Shown: positions 37,004 through 46,511, numbered from the stretch's first letter. The stretch: DNA of 64,000 nucleotides from Ignavibacteriales bacterium (GCA_016707285.1 JADJIA010000003.1:124001-188000); one strand, 5' to 3'. Made by a program: numbers and translations. Notes: generated from the letters alone by a model not told the origin.

Positions 37004-37632
37004 AATTTTTTATTTACAAGGTTTTTAAAAAACTCAATGGTTATTTGCATGGCTTTTCGACCCTGTACTCATCAATTTTAATGAAAAGCAAACTTTGGCT
37101 CCTTGACTGTAGATATGGTAAAAACCTAAAAGCCAATGGTAAAGTAACTATTGAAGTTTTTAACAGGGGGAGCATAAAATTTGGTGATAATTTTATTGTC
37201 AATTCACGATTCCATTCCAACCTCGTTGGCTTGACCAACAAGGCGATCTTTACCACATACGGTACCGGATCAATTGAAATAGGTGATAATTGCGGGTTTT
37301 CAGGAAGTGTTATCTCAGCCCGAAATAAAATAATAATTGGTAACAGAATTTTAATTGGTGGAAATTCAAGAATATACGATCACGATTACCACTCACTGAA
37401 TCCCAAACTTCGTACACCTCGTGAAACTGACTTTGCAAATGTCCGTTCTGCACCGGTAGTCGTTGGAGATGATGTCTTCATTGGGATAAATGTAATAATA
37501 CTTAAGGGAGTGAATATTGGTGAAGGAAGTATAATTGCTGCCGGTTCTGTGGTTACTCTTCGTGATATTCCTCCATACTCGCTCGTTGCAGGTAACCCGG
37601 CAAAGATTGTTAAAAAAATAAACTTCAATTAG
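37000..37632 (+). CDS. Left-handed beta-helix acyltransferase (hexapeptide repeat)
   Basis: A 210-residue protein with hexapeptide repeats (I-E-I-G-D-N, I-I-I-G-N-R, I-L-I-G-G-N, V-V-V-G-D-D, V-F-I-G-I-N, V-I-I-L-K-G). The catalytic histidine probably lies in I-Y-D-H-D-Y-H, as in maltose/galactoside-type O-acetyltransferases. It ends with the usual L-V-A-G-N-P-A-K-I-V-K. It likely adds an acetyl group to an O-antigen sugar or its precursor. It is intact although its neighbours on both sides are frameshifted. Confidence 0.9.
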   Translation: MKFFIYKVFKKLNGYLHGFSTLYSSILMKSKLWLLDCRYGKNLKANGKVTIEVFNRGSIKFGDNFIVNSRFHSNLVGLTNKAIFTTYGTGSIEIGDNCGFSGSVISARNKIIIGNRILIGGNSRIYDHDYHSLNPKLRTPRETDFANVRSAPVVVGDDVFIGINVIILKGVNIGEGSIIAAGSVVTLRDIPPYSLVAGNPAKIVKKINFN

Positions 37633-37710
37633 TTCAATCAATTAAATCGAATATTCTTTTGGTGAGCGTAAGAGGTGAAATTTCTATTTTATTAATGAGG
37701 ATTCTATAAG

Positions 37711-38595
37711 ATGAATACAGACTTTATTGTTGTAAAGTGCCCTGTGTGTAATGGGTCTAAATTTAAGTCAAGATTCCGAATAAATTATAAAAGTTCGAAA
37801 ATGATCGAATTTTTGGACATTAAAACCATCCCCGAGATAATTCTTAAAGAGTGTCTAAATTGTGGGCATTGTTATTCATCTCATCAATTGAATGAGGAAT
37901 TAATTGACAGTATTACAGAATACTCAATTTGAGTATTTTGGAATTGGGATTATCGAACCCTCGTGATTACGAATCATATTTGATTTCTGAACCAGTAACA
38001 CTACTGCAGAAATTTAAAAAATCGGGCAGGATTTTGGATGTGGGTTGTGGTTATGGTTTCCTTCTTGATAAGTTCAGGACTCCGGTTGGACAACATTTGG
38101 AGTTGAACCGTCACCCTATGCTTCTGATTACGCAAAAAACAGATTAAAAATTGATATTATCAGCGAATATCTTACTGATGATCTTGAAACAGAAGATTTC
38201 GATGTAATAATGATGATGGATGTTTTGGAACATATTAGCAATCCAAATAAATTGTTAACCACTACCCATAAGTATTTAAAATCGGATGGTAATTTGATGA
38301 TTGCCACTGGAAATGTTAACTCTCTAAATGCAATCCTGACGCGGGGTAAATGGCCCTATTTTGGATCTTATGAGCATATATCTTTCTATAATATCGCGAG
38401 TATCAAATATCTTCTTGATAAAATGGTTTCAGTTTACTGGGTTATTGGCATACTGCATAATGATAGCGGGTATATTCGAAATATCCTTAGACTTCCCAAA
38501 AATCTCTTTTTATGTTTAATGATTATATTAGAGGAGGGGACAAACCTCTTGCACTTGCTTTGGATCATTTGATAATTATAGCTTCCAAAAAGTAA
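37711..38595 (+). pseudogene. SAM-dependent methyltransferase with N-terminal zinc ribbon, several frameshifts
   Basis: Fragments at 37711-37932, 37929-38147 and 38210-38572 add up to one methyltransferase of about 290 residues. The N-terminus has C-P-V-C ... C-L-N-C-G-H-C, a zinc ribbon found in sugar and small-molecule methyltransferases. The SAM motif is I-L-D-V-G-C-G-Y-G-F, followed after the break by F-G-V-E-P-S-P-Y-A, and motif II is M-M-D-V-L-E-H-I. The last residues (A-L-D-H-L-I-I-I-A-S-K-K) are read only in another frame, after about 38535. At least three single-base breaks are needed (near 37925, 38080 and 38535). It probably methylates an O-antigen sugar. Confidence 0.75.
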
Positions 38596-38672
38596 AATTT
38601 AATGTAAAACCAGGGTTCTATGGATCTGAAAATTAAACGGCAAAATTGCAATTACCACTCTTTTAAAAACTT

Positions 38673-39680
38673 TCAGTTTTTAACCATATAAAATGATCCC
38701 GGTTCTCTTCCAGTTTTGCATTTTATAAATCGGGCACTTGGATGAAAACAGTTCATTATACTTGTGTGAGAGGTAATTTGTCGCTCCGATAATTCTAAAA
38801 TTATTATTATTAGAAAGAAACGCCTCCAAAAGATATTGTTCATCCCACAATTTTTCACCAAACCATTCATCAAGGTAATCGCGGGGTGTAAATATATCAT
38901 GAATATGAACTATAACTCCTTCATTCAAAATTGGTAACAACTCCAGATACTCGAATAAAACATCACCCTGTGGTCTTATCATATGTGACGAATCAATAAA
39001 GAGGATATCATTCTTATTTAAGGACTTAAATATTTCCAGCCCTACATCTTCAACTTTTTCCCTGATAACCGTAATCCCCAGCTCTTCCAACCATGGTCTT
39101 TCATAGGGTTCAATACAAATGTGTTCACACTTATTATCAGCGGATTCTAAAAAATTCTTTTTTATCCCGTTTTGTGCCATCAGAGTAGAATCACCACATC
39201 CAATTTCAATTATTCTTTTGGCTTGAAGTGTCTGATCATGTTATAGAGATATTCGCCATCCCCCGATGAGAAAGCATCACAATTATACTGGTATTCCCTC
39301 TCATTTGACTTTTTGATTAGAGGGAATTGTAGCAGTTCATCGTTGAAATCAAATTTATTTAATATCTCTAACTGTTCATCATCATTAAAATTGATGCCGG
39401 GTAGATTTCTTTCTTTACGGAGGGAATATCTTAAATGTTTTGGATTAAAAAGAGGTTCGTAATAATGATCAATAATTGGTATCATTACAACAGTTAGAAA
39501 TATTTTTTTCGATATCGGAAAGTTCTTGAGGGAGTTTTTTCGATAATAATAAAACAGAAACGCAAAAAGTAATATAGAAGGTGAAAACAGAACATCGATT
39601 ACATATCCTGTGATTAATCGAATCTTCAAGGACAAACTAATGAGAGACCGAATGAATGGGTAACTGAAATATTTTTTCAA
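38673..39680 (-). pseudogene. SAM-dependent methyltransferase (class I, Methyltransf_24-like), two frameshifts
   Basis: Two main frames (39680-39210 and 39180-38680) form one protein. The N-terminal 60 residues contain a membrane-like hydrophobic stretch, an uncommon feature. At 39216 one missing A in a four-A run breaks the frame; restoring it gives K-P-K-R-I-I-E-I-G-C-G-D-S-T, the SAM-binding motif. D-I-L-F-I-D-S-S-H and V-H-I-H-D-I-F-T-P-R-D-Y follow, typical of this family. The end moves to another frame near 38715, giving G-R-E-P-G-S-F-Y-M-V-K and the stop at 38673. It is opposite in strand to the polysaccharide cluster but at its edge. Confidence 0.75.
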
Positions 39681-39853
39681 AAGGTTTTAAGCATCATTCT
39701 CCGTAAACAGATATAATAGAACTTTTTGTGGCAATTGAATCCAATTTCAAGCAAACCGGTAATGTGTGATGAGTCAGAAATCGGATAAAATATCTTTAGA
39801 CTTAACCATTACAGAGCATTATAACAAGAAAAAAACCAAATAGACATTTTTTC

Positions 39854-39884
39854 TTGATTTACTAAACTTCATTCCTTATATTTG
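39854..39884 (+). promoter_or_regulatory. Promoter of the prs operon
   Basis: TTG, then exactly 20 bases, then TATATTTG (39877-39884), matching the Bacteroidota-type -33/-7 consensus. It is 32 bases upstream of the prs start codon. Confidence 0.6.
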
Positions 39885-39916
39885 TAAGCTATATTTATCT
39901 AAATTTCTGGAACACC

Positions 39917-40877
39917 ATGGATTCCGAAATCAAAATCTTTTCCGGTAGATCAAACCGGCAGCTTGCTGAAAAAATAGTTGGCTATATGGGCAGGCGATTG
40001 ATGTTGAAAACGTCTTGGGGCATTAGAAATAAAAAGTTTAGTGATGGTGAGATCTGGGTAAAATACGGAGAAAATATTCGTGGAAACGATGTTTACCTCG
40101 TCCAGTCGACCAACCCACCTGCAGAGAACTTAATGGAGCTGCTCATAATGCTTGATGCAGCGAAAAGGGCTTCAGCTAAACGGATCACGGCTATTATTCC
40201 ATATTTTGATATGCCCGGCAAGACAGAAAAGATCAGCCAAGAGTGGCTATTACTGCAAAGTAAGTTGCAAATCTGATCATATCTGCGGTGCCGACCGTGA
40301 TCACAATGGATTTGCATACACCCCAGATCCAGGGATTTTTGACATCCCGTTCGATCACCTTTACGGTTCAATAGTCTTTACAACGAACTTAAGCACCTAA
40401 GCAACAATCTTGCCGTTATTTCCCCGATGTGGGAGGAATTAAAATGGTTTGCATATACCAACAAGTTAAATGCAAGTCTTGTTGTTAGTGATAAAAGAAG
40501 GCCAACCGCCAATGTTGCGGAGATTGCACACATCATTGGTGAGGTTGAAGGGAAAGATGTTTTGTTGGTTGATGATCTTATCGACACAGCCGGAACATTT
40601 AAAGGAACTGTAGAGTCGCTAAAAAACGGGGTGCGTAGGGAATATTTGCTTCGGGTTACTCATCCCGTGCTTTCAGACCCGCAGTTGAAAGAATTATGGA
40701 CTCTGATATAGAGAAATTGTATGTGCTCGACACCATACCGGTGGACGATGACAAATTAGCGAAATTAGAAATAAAAATTCAGGTACTTAGCGCTTCAGCG
40801 ATTTTTGCGCGAGGCTATATTAAGAATCAACAAAAACGAGTCGATTAGCTCTTTGTTCGATAAGGACAAAGGGATAA
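39917..40877 (+). pseudogene. prs: Ribose-phosphate pyrophosphokinase, many frameshifts
   Basis: The fragments together cover a normal PRPP synthetase of about 315 residues, which makes PRPP from ribose 5-phosphate and ATP. Visible pieces: I-K-I-F-S-G-R-S-N, K-K-F-S-D-G-E-I-W-V, S-T-N-P-P-A-E-N-L-M-E-L, then in other frames G-F-F-D-I-P-F-D-H-L-Y-G, the PRPP-binding D-V-L-L-V-D-D-L-I-D-T-A-G-T (40557 on), and L-Y-V-L-D-T-I-P-V near the end. Breaks are seen near 40000, 40210, 40265-40295, 40385-40440 and 40630-40690. Because prs is essential and there is no second copy in view, I regard these as sequence errors. The end coordinate is approximate. The rplY and pth genes follow as is usual. Confidence 0.85.
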
Positions 40878-40894
40878 TCCTCACGGAGAAACAA

Positions 40895-41514
40895 ATGGAA
40901 ACAAAATTGTAAATGCGTCCGTAAGACACTTTTTGGTAAAGAGGAAGGAACATTCAAAGAGCCAAGCTAAGGTATCGTAGCATCTTTTACGCAAATAAGA
41001 CAGAGCCTATTGCAATAGAAGCACTTGAAAATTCCATCAAACAGTCGCACTTCACTTGAAGAGCTATTTGATAAATCTTCAGATTGAAGGCCGATCCTCA
41101 GCAGTGTGTTCTAAAGATATTCAGTTGGATCCGGTTACCGAGAAGATAGTCCATTTTGATATGCATGACTTACTAAGGTGAAAAAGTTATTATCGATGTC
41201 CTGTTAAATATGAAGGTAATTCAGTCGGCGTAATTGCCGGTGGTCCGCTTGATCAATCTTCACATGCTTTCGATCCAGTGTTTGCCAAAAGACCTGCCAA
41301 ATTCATTGACAGTTGATATCACACCTCTTAAACTTGACAGAGCTTAATGTTGGAAAGTTGATTATCCAAATATCACAATATTTCATCCAGCTGAAACAAC
41401 AGTGCTTGCGCAATAACAATTACCTCGTGGTGTTGAAATTCCTAGAAACTGAAGAAGCACCGGGCAGAACCAGGAGGTTATTGCCAGAGGCGCGTGACAA
41501 AGACGAAGAAGTAA
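40895..41514 (+). pseudogene. rplY: 50S ribosomal protein L25/general stress protein Ctc, many frameshifts
   Basis: Begins at ATG 40895 after ACGGAG. No single frame is longer than about 70 residues, but the pieces read in sequence as an L25/Ctc protein of about 205 residues: L-R-Y-R-S-I-F-Y-A, the P-I-A-I-E segment, V-L-K-D-I-Q-L-D-P-V-T-E-K-I-V-H-F-D (the strongest L25 signature, about 41115-41160), V-K-Y-E-G-N-S-V-G-V, then the C-terminal beta domain (D-I-T-P-L-K, I-T-I-P-R-G-V-E). L25 binds 5S rRNA. Its place between prs and pth is the standard order. The stop at 41512 follows a lysine-rich tail. Confidence 0.8.
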
Positions 41515-41518
41515 GACT

Positions 41519-42108
41519 TTGAGATTTATAGTCGGGATTGCAACCGTGGAAAGGAAATATGAAAAACCCGCCATATAATGAGGCTTTATGTTTCTCGACC
41601 AGTTTGCTTTTCAATTTTCCTAAGTTCACGCCTTCAAAATACGAATATTATCAGGCAGAGGTTCTCTTGAGGGGAATCCTTTCTTGCTTATAAAACCTGT
41701 CACTTATGTAAATCTTAGTGGTAACGCTGTTTTTGATCTTCTGAATGAGTTTAGCTGCTCACCTGAAGATATGCTTGTTGTTTATGATGAGATTAATCTT
41801 GAACCGGAAAATACAAAGTTAAATTAAAGGAGCGACGGAGGACACAACGGATCAGCTCAATCATCTACTCAATCGAAAGTGAAAATTTACACGGTTGCGG
41901 ATAGGCATCGGGAATAATTTTTCTCCCGGCGCCATGGCAGATTATTGTTTAGTCCATTTGAAAAAGATGAGCTGAAACCTGGGCAAAAAAAAGGCGGGAA
42001 CTGGACACTTGTTCATTGTTAGCAAATGAACTTATCAGAACCGGTGTTGAAGGGATACTTGACGCCAACAGTAAACTGATAACCAAAGACCAAACAATAA
42101 TCGATTAA
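41519..42108 (+). pseudogene. pth: Peptidyl-tRNA hydrolase, many frameshifts
   Basis: The likely start is the TTG at 41519 (L/M-R-F-I-V-G-I). Pieces in different frames give F-I-V-G-I-A-N-R-G-K-E-Y-E, then T-R-H-N (the catalytic His region, disrupted), L-L-I-K-P-V-T-Y-V-N-L-S-G (catalytic/substrate Asn), M-L-V-V-Y-D-E-I-N-L, the G-G-H-N-G segment and L-R-I-G-I-G. It recycles stalled peptidyl-tRNAs and is essential. Breaks occur about every 60-100 bases, so it is read as a normal gene with consensus errors. Total length, about 195 residues, is normal. Confidence 0.82.
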
Positions 42109-42121
42109 ACCGGGAGATTAA

Positions 42122-44324
42122 ATGTGGAACATTATATCACCCATATTTACGTTGTTCCGGGATATTAAGTCTGTTATTCACTTATGTGAAATCAAGCTGA
42201 TATCCAAACAAGACCCCGGCACAGAAAAGATGGTGCGTATCTCAGGTTACATTGCAGAGGGCGCAATGGCATTTCTGAGAGCAGAATACAAGTTTCTTGC
42301 AATTTTTGTTATCTTGGTGGCAATATTGTTTGCTGTTACTGCCAAATATGAAAGAGGATTCACAATCCTTGGTGGCGGTTTCATTCATTTTGGGAGCATT
42401 TTCGTCAGCACATTTTTGTACATTGGTATGAAAGCTGCAACCAAGGCGAATGTTAGAACCACTAACGCTGGGTGAGGAAAGTATTGGAGCTGCATTAAAT
42501 ATCGCCTTGACAGGTGGTATAAGATGGGACTCGTTTCAGGTCCCGGCGTTTTAACACTGGGATTGTTATTAGCGATCCATTCCCAAATGTGGTTAACCCT
42601 TGATGTGTTTAGCGATAAACATTGCTGGCAACCGCCACAAGCAGAGTAATTACAGTAATAACAGGTTTTTCTGTCTGGAGCGTCCTCAATTGCAATCTTT
42701 GCAAGAGTTGGTGGCGGAATCTGCTACAAAGCAGCCGATGTTGGTGCTGATCTTGTGGGCAAAGTTGAAGCCGGAATACCGGAGGATCATCCACTAAATC
42801 CCGCAACTATTGCAGACAATGTTGGTGACAATGTTGGTGATGTAGCAGGAATGGGAGCCGATCTTCTTCGAAAGTTATGTCGGAGCGATAGTTGGTACGA
42901 TGGTTTTGGTGCGGCATTTATCCCCGTTCACGGGTTTTCAGAGCATTTTGACGGGCTGGGAGCAGTATTGCTTCTATCAATTGCATCGTGGAATTTTTAA
43001 TGTCGATTGCCGGAACATTTTTTGTTAAAGTTAAAGAAGGCGGCGACCCACAGCGCACCAAACACGGGAGAGTTTTTATCCTCCCCGTTTACAATAGCAG
43101 GACTGTGGTTCCTTATTCAGTATATGCTTCCGGGCAGCTGGAGCTATAATGATCCTTTATATGGGGAAACAAGAGAATACACATCAATTGGTGTGTTTAT
43201 CTCAACAGTAATTGGTCTGGTAGCAGGCCTTCTTATAGGGCTTGTAACCGAGTATTACACAGGCACCGGAAAAGGTCCTGTAATGAATATTGTTCGTCAG
43301 TCGATGACTGGAAGTGCAACAAACATTACTTGCAGGTTTGGTACCGGTATGATGTCAACAGCCATTCCAATTATCATCATCGCTTTTCCGATGGTTGTTT
43401 CGTTTGAACTCGCCGGACTTTACGGCATAGCCATTGGCAGTGGGAATGTTATCAAATCTTGGAATCCAGCTCGCAGTTGATGCATACGGTCCTATTTCAG
43501 ATAACGCCGGCGGAATTGCCCAGATGGCAGATCTTCCAAAAGAGGTTAGAGAGAGAACTGACAAACTTGATGCGGTTGGTAACACAACAGCAGCAATTGG
43601 AAAAGGATTTGCGATTGGCTCAGCAGCTCTAACAGCTCTTGCATTGTTTGGAGCGTTTATGACTGCCGCCGATCTTAAAGTTATTGATATTTCCAAAGCG
43701 AAAGTAATCGCCGGTCTCTTCCTCGGCTGGCAGTTCCTTTCCTTTTTCGCAGCCATGGCAATGATGGCGGTTGGCAAGGCAGCAATGTCGATGATTGAAG
43801 AAGTTAGAAGACAATTTACTTTAATTCCTGAACTTAAAGCCGCATTAAACATTATGCGTAAAAATGACGGTAAAGAGAGAGAAAACTGGACAAAAGAAGA
43901 TCAGGCATTTTTGATGCTGCTAAGGGGAAAGCTATCATGGCAAAATTTTGAAATATCAACAACTTCTGCCATCAAACAGATGGTGCTTCCAAGTCTTCTG
44001 GCAGTTGTGGTACCCGTGCTCACAGGCTTTTTTGGTGGTGCAGAGATGCTTGGTGGTTTACTCGCAGGAGTGACAGTAACCGGTGTTTTGATGGCGATTT
44101 TCCAGTCGAATGCAGGTGGAGCATGGGACAATGCTAAAAAAATGTTTGAAGAGGGTGTTGAGTATAACGGACAGATGTATTACAAAGGCTCCGAGCCCCA
44201 CAAAGCTGCGGTAGTTGGTGATACTGTAGGTGATCCTTTTAAGGATACTTCAGGTCCATCACTCAATATCTTAATTAAGTTGATGTCGGTTGTGGCGCTT
44301 GTAATAGCACCACTTATAAAGTAA
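42122..44324 (+). pseudogene. hppA: Membrane-bound pyrophosphatase, K+-dependent type, many frameshifts in the first two thirds
   Basis: A sodium- or proton-pumping pyrophosphatase with about sixteen membrane helices, which couples PPi hydrolysis to ion transport. The pieces read I-A-E-G-A-M-A-F-L, V-G-K-V-E-A-G-I-P-E-D, the substrate motif D-N-V-G-D-N-V-G-D-V-A-G (42818 on), D-A-Y-G-P-I-S-D-N-A-G-G-I and the C-terminal G-D-T-V-G-D-P-F-K-D-T-S-G-P. In G-N-T-T-A-A-I-G-K-G the alanine replaces the lysine found in K+-independent enzymes, so a K+-dependent form is expected. The region 43434-44324 is one open frame; before it breaks occur near 42475, 42520, 42620-42720, 42880, 43000-43040 and 43440. 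H+ versus Na+ specificity was not decided. Confidence 0.88.
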
Positions 44325-44356
44325 AAAAAATTATTGTTCATTTATTTATTAACCCT

Positions 44357-44379
44357 ACCCGGAACAACATGTGCCGGGT
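44357..44379 (+). promoter_or_regulatory. Hairpin in the rpsF leader, candidate S6:S18-binding site
   Basis: ACCCGG and CCGGGT pair around an eleven-base loop, 21 bases before the rpsF start. Leaders of rpsF operons in many bacteria carry a hairpin with CCG nucleotides that is bound by the S6:S18 complex for feedback control. Position and CCG content fit, but the fold here is simple and the sequence lies in an error-prone region. Confidence 0.4.
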
Positions 44380-44400
44380 CCTAGTCCATAGGGAGGATTC

Positions 44401-45011
44401 TTGAGAAGAAATCACTATGAAACAGCCGTATTAATGCGGCTCTGGATGACGAACAGATCGAAGCCGTTGTGGCAAAGATCACCGTTTATCACCGATGGCG
44501 GTGGCGGATATCGGAAACTGAAAAGTGGGGCAGGAAAAGACTTGCTTACACTATCAACAAAAACAGAATTGGATACTATGTAATTTACAGGTTTGAAGCT
44601 CCTGTTGACTTGATCGCAGAGCTTGAGAGACTTATGAAAATTGACGAGTCAGTTGTCAGATTTTTGACAATCAGACTTGAAAAGAAGCTCTCAGTATTTT
44701 GCAACAAGAAATTTGAAGCTGGAAACACTGGAAGCAGAATCAGAAGTTGCTGAGGAAGAAGTTGAGGAAATTGCAGTTGCAGAAGAGAAAGCAGAAGTTC
44801 CTGCTGAGATCTCTCAAGTTGAAGTTCCCGCAAGTGAACCCGTAGCAGAGGTTGCTGCAGTAGAACCGGTGGTTGAGGCTGTAGTGGAAGTTGCAGAAGC
44901 AGCACCAGTAGCCGAAGCGAGTCCTGAGGTCGAAGCAGAGATTTCGGTTGAGGTACCTGCAGAGAAGTCGTAGCTGAAAAGAAAGAAGATACTGACGAGA
45001 AGTCGGCCTGA
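44401..45011 (+). pseudogene. rpsF: 30S ribosomal protein S6 with long acidic tail, several frameshifts
   Basis: The start is TTG at 44401 after a strong GGGAGG. Pieces in order: R-N-H-Y-E-T-A-V-L-M, A-L-D-D-E-Q-I-E-A-V-V, T-E-K-W-G-R-K-R-L-A-Y-T-I, Y-Y-V-I-Y-R-F-E-A-P, and V-R-F-L-T-I-R-L-E. This is S6, which pairs with S18 on the small subunit. After about residue 105 the frame continues with a tail of some 90 residues made almost only of Glu, Ala, Val and Pro (44740-44970), ending T-D-E-K-S-A. E. coli S6 also has a short glutamate tail, but this is far longer. Breaks near 44430, 44490, 44515, 44695 and 44970. Confidence 0.85.
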
Positions 45012-45031
45012 TAATGAAGAGGAAATCATAT

Positions 45032-45505
45032 ATGGCTGAGTTGAAGATGCCGGAAATTAACTTTGCAGTTATAGCCGGAAATTTAACAAAAGACCCTGTT
45101 TACAGGCACACAACAAACGGGACGCCGGTGGTCAATTTTACCATAGCCTCCAACAGAAAATTCAGGGACTCCGGAAGCCAGTGGCAAGAGGATGTCTGTT
45201 TTGTTGGAGTGGTAGCGTGGAACAAGTTGGCTGATAGCTGTCGCGAGCGTGTCAGGAAGGGTTCAGCCGTTTTGGTTGATGGCGAGTTGCAAAGTCGTAA
45301 CTGGAGAAGTGACGATGGAAGCAGCCGCAGTATCGTGGAAATAAAAGCCAGGCGGATTCAATTTCTAAATAAACGATTTAAACCGACCGGAGAAGAGTTA
45401 TATGAGGAAGCCATCACTGATTATGAAGATGACTCTGCCGGTTACACATCCGATTCATTCGATAAGTTCTTAACTGAAGAAGAATCTAAACTTATTAAAG
45501 AGTAA
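45032..45505 (+). CDS. ssb: Single-stranded DNA-binding protein
   Basis: A 157-residue protein when started at 45032, where AGAGGA precedes the ATG; an in-frame ATG at 45014 lacks that spacing. The OB-fold is clear: N-L-T-K-D-P-V-Y-R, N-F-T-I-A-S-N-R-K, V-A-W-N-K-L-A-D and G-S-A-V-L-V-D-G-E-L-Q. The C-terminal third is acidic (D-Y-E-D-D-S) but ends E-E-E-S-K-L-I-K-E rather than the usual D-D-I-P-F tip that recruits partner proteins, which is unusual for a main SSB. It lies between rpsF and rpsR, the typical ssb position, and is intact inside the error-rich region. Confidence 0.92.
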   Translation: MAELKMPEINFAVIAGNLTKDPVYRHTTNGTPVVNFTIASNRKFRDSGSQWQEDVCFVGVVAWNKLADSCRERVRKGSAVLVDGELQSRNWRSDDGSSRSIVEIKARRIQFLNKRFKPTGEELYEEAITDYEDDSAGYTSDSFDKFLTEEESKLIKE

Positions 45506-45507
45506 TT

Positions 45508-45782
45508 ATGATTTACACTAATAACAACAACAACTTTAGCAATAACAGAAACAAGATGCGTATGTTAAAGCCCAACAAAGTTTGCAGATTTGCGCAGATG
45601 GGCATTAAATACATCGATTACAAAGATGCTAAGCTCTTGCAGAAATTTATTACCGAACAAGGTAAGATAATCCCTAAAAAAATTACCGGTACCAGTGCAA
45701 AATATCACCGCCAGTTGACTACAGCTATAAAAGAGCAAGACACATAGCTATTCTTCCATATGTAGCTGATTCAGTTAAATAA
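45508..45782 (+). pseudogene. rpsR: 30S ribosomal protein S18, frameshift near the C-terminus
   Basis: Starts two bases after ssb. It carries an Asn-rich N-terminal extension (N-N-N-N-N-F-S-N-N-R-N) and then the S18 core: V-C-R-F, I-K-Y-I-D-Y-K-D, I-P-K-K-I-T-G-T and Y-H-R-Q-L-T-T-A-I-K. The open frame stops at 45747. Adding one A to the four-A run at about 45729 restores the universal end R-A-R-H-I-A-I-L-P-Y-V and a stop at 45780. S18 forms a dimer with S6 in the ribosome. The break is judged a consensus error. Confidence 0.9.
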
Positions 45783-45800
45783 TTTAATGGAGATTGGATA

Positions 45801-46251
45801 ATGAAAGTAATATTAAGACAAAATATCGATTCTCTTGGCAGGTGGGCGAAATCGTCCGAAGTTACGAAGGTTATGCTCAGAACTACCTTATCCCCAAGAA
45901 ATATGCTTATACAGCCTTAAAGGCCAATATGGAGCTATTGAGGATGAGAAGAGACTGATCAACAAGAAAAGAGATAAAGAAGTGGCTGCAGCTACCCAGC
46001 TTGCAACTGCAATTGAAAATGTAAAGATTGAACTTTTTGTTCAAGCCGGTGAAGAAGACAAACTTTTTGGTTCTGTCACTTCACAGATGATCGCTGAAGG
46101 ATTAAAGGAAAAAGGATTTGATCTCGACAAAAGATCTATCGATCTTCCCGATCCAATCAGAGCTCTCGGTATCTACGATGTACCCGTTAAACTACACCCA
46201 ACCGTTATCGCCAAGATAAAAGTGTTTGTAGTTAGGAACAAAGAAGACTAA
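45801..46251 (+). pseudogene. rplI: 50S ribosomal protein L9, two frameshifts
   Basis: Starts at the ATG at 45801 with GGAG upstream. M-K-V-I-L-R-Q-N-I-D-S-L-G is followed in other frames by Y-A-Q-N-Y-L-I-P-K-K-Y-A and then by one clean frame from about 45925 to 46251 (E-D-E-K-R ... V-K-L-H-P-T-V). Two missing G residues, near 45843 (CAGGTGGG) and 45927 (GGAGCTA), explain both breaks and give a 150-residue protein of normal size. L9 links the L1 stalk to the 50S body. It is the last gene of the rpsF operon, followed by a repeat and an intrinsic terminator. Confidence 0.9.
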
Positions 46252-46256
46252 CCTAA

Positions 46257-46290
46257 ATATTAGGTATTAATTATTAGGTATTAGCTATTA
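46257..46290. repeat. AT-rich short repeat TTAGGTATTAATTATTAGGTATTA
   Basis: TAGGTATTA occurs twice in tandem-like arrangement with ATTAATTA between. A close copy lies at 63938-63968 after ahcY. Both directly follow stop codons of + strand genes. Confidence 0.55.
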
Positions 46291-46322
46291 AGCTGCTTCA
46301 GAAATGGGGCAGCTTTTTTTAT
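46290..46322 (+). terminator. Intrinsic terminator after rplI
   Basis: AAGCTGC pairs with GCAGCTT around a twelve-base loop, followed by a run of seven or more T. The rest of the gene-free stretch to 46511 (about 190 bases) shows nothing recognisable. Confidence 0.85.
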
Positions 46323-46511
46323 TTTGGGGGAGAGTCTAAAGATTCTTCATCAGGCAAAAATAACTTTTCCGGTTTTCCTGATGTGATTAGAGAACCTGTC
46401 ATTTTTCAACAGTTTCACAACATCAACTTGAATAGAAAGTTCTTCTTAATTTTACAAAATTATTGAGATATTACTATACTCCGTTTAGTTTGAGTCTATC
46501 TGTAACCCCCC

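Noticed and set aside
40877..42108. Recently decayed pseudogene island (prs-rplY-pth)
   Set aside because: Loss of PRPP synthetase and peptidyl-tRNA hydrolase would be lethal, and the only changes are single-base indels with protein sequence otherwise well preserved.
42122..44324. Programmed frameshifting or split subunits in hppA
   Set aside because: Many breaks occur at ordinary short runs without slippery heptamers, and neighbouring essential genes show the same pattern.
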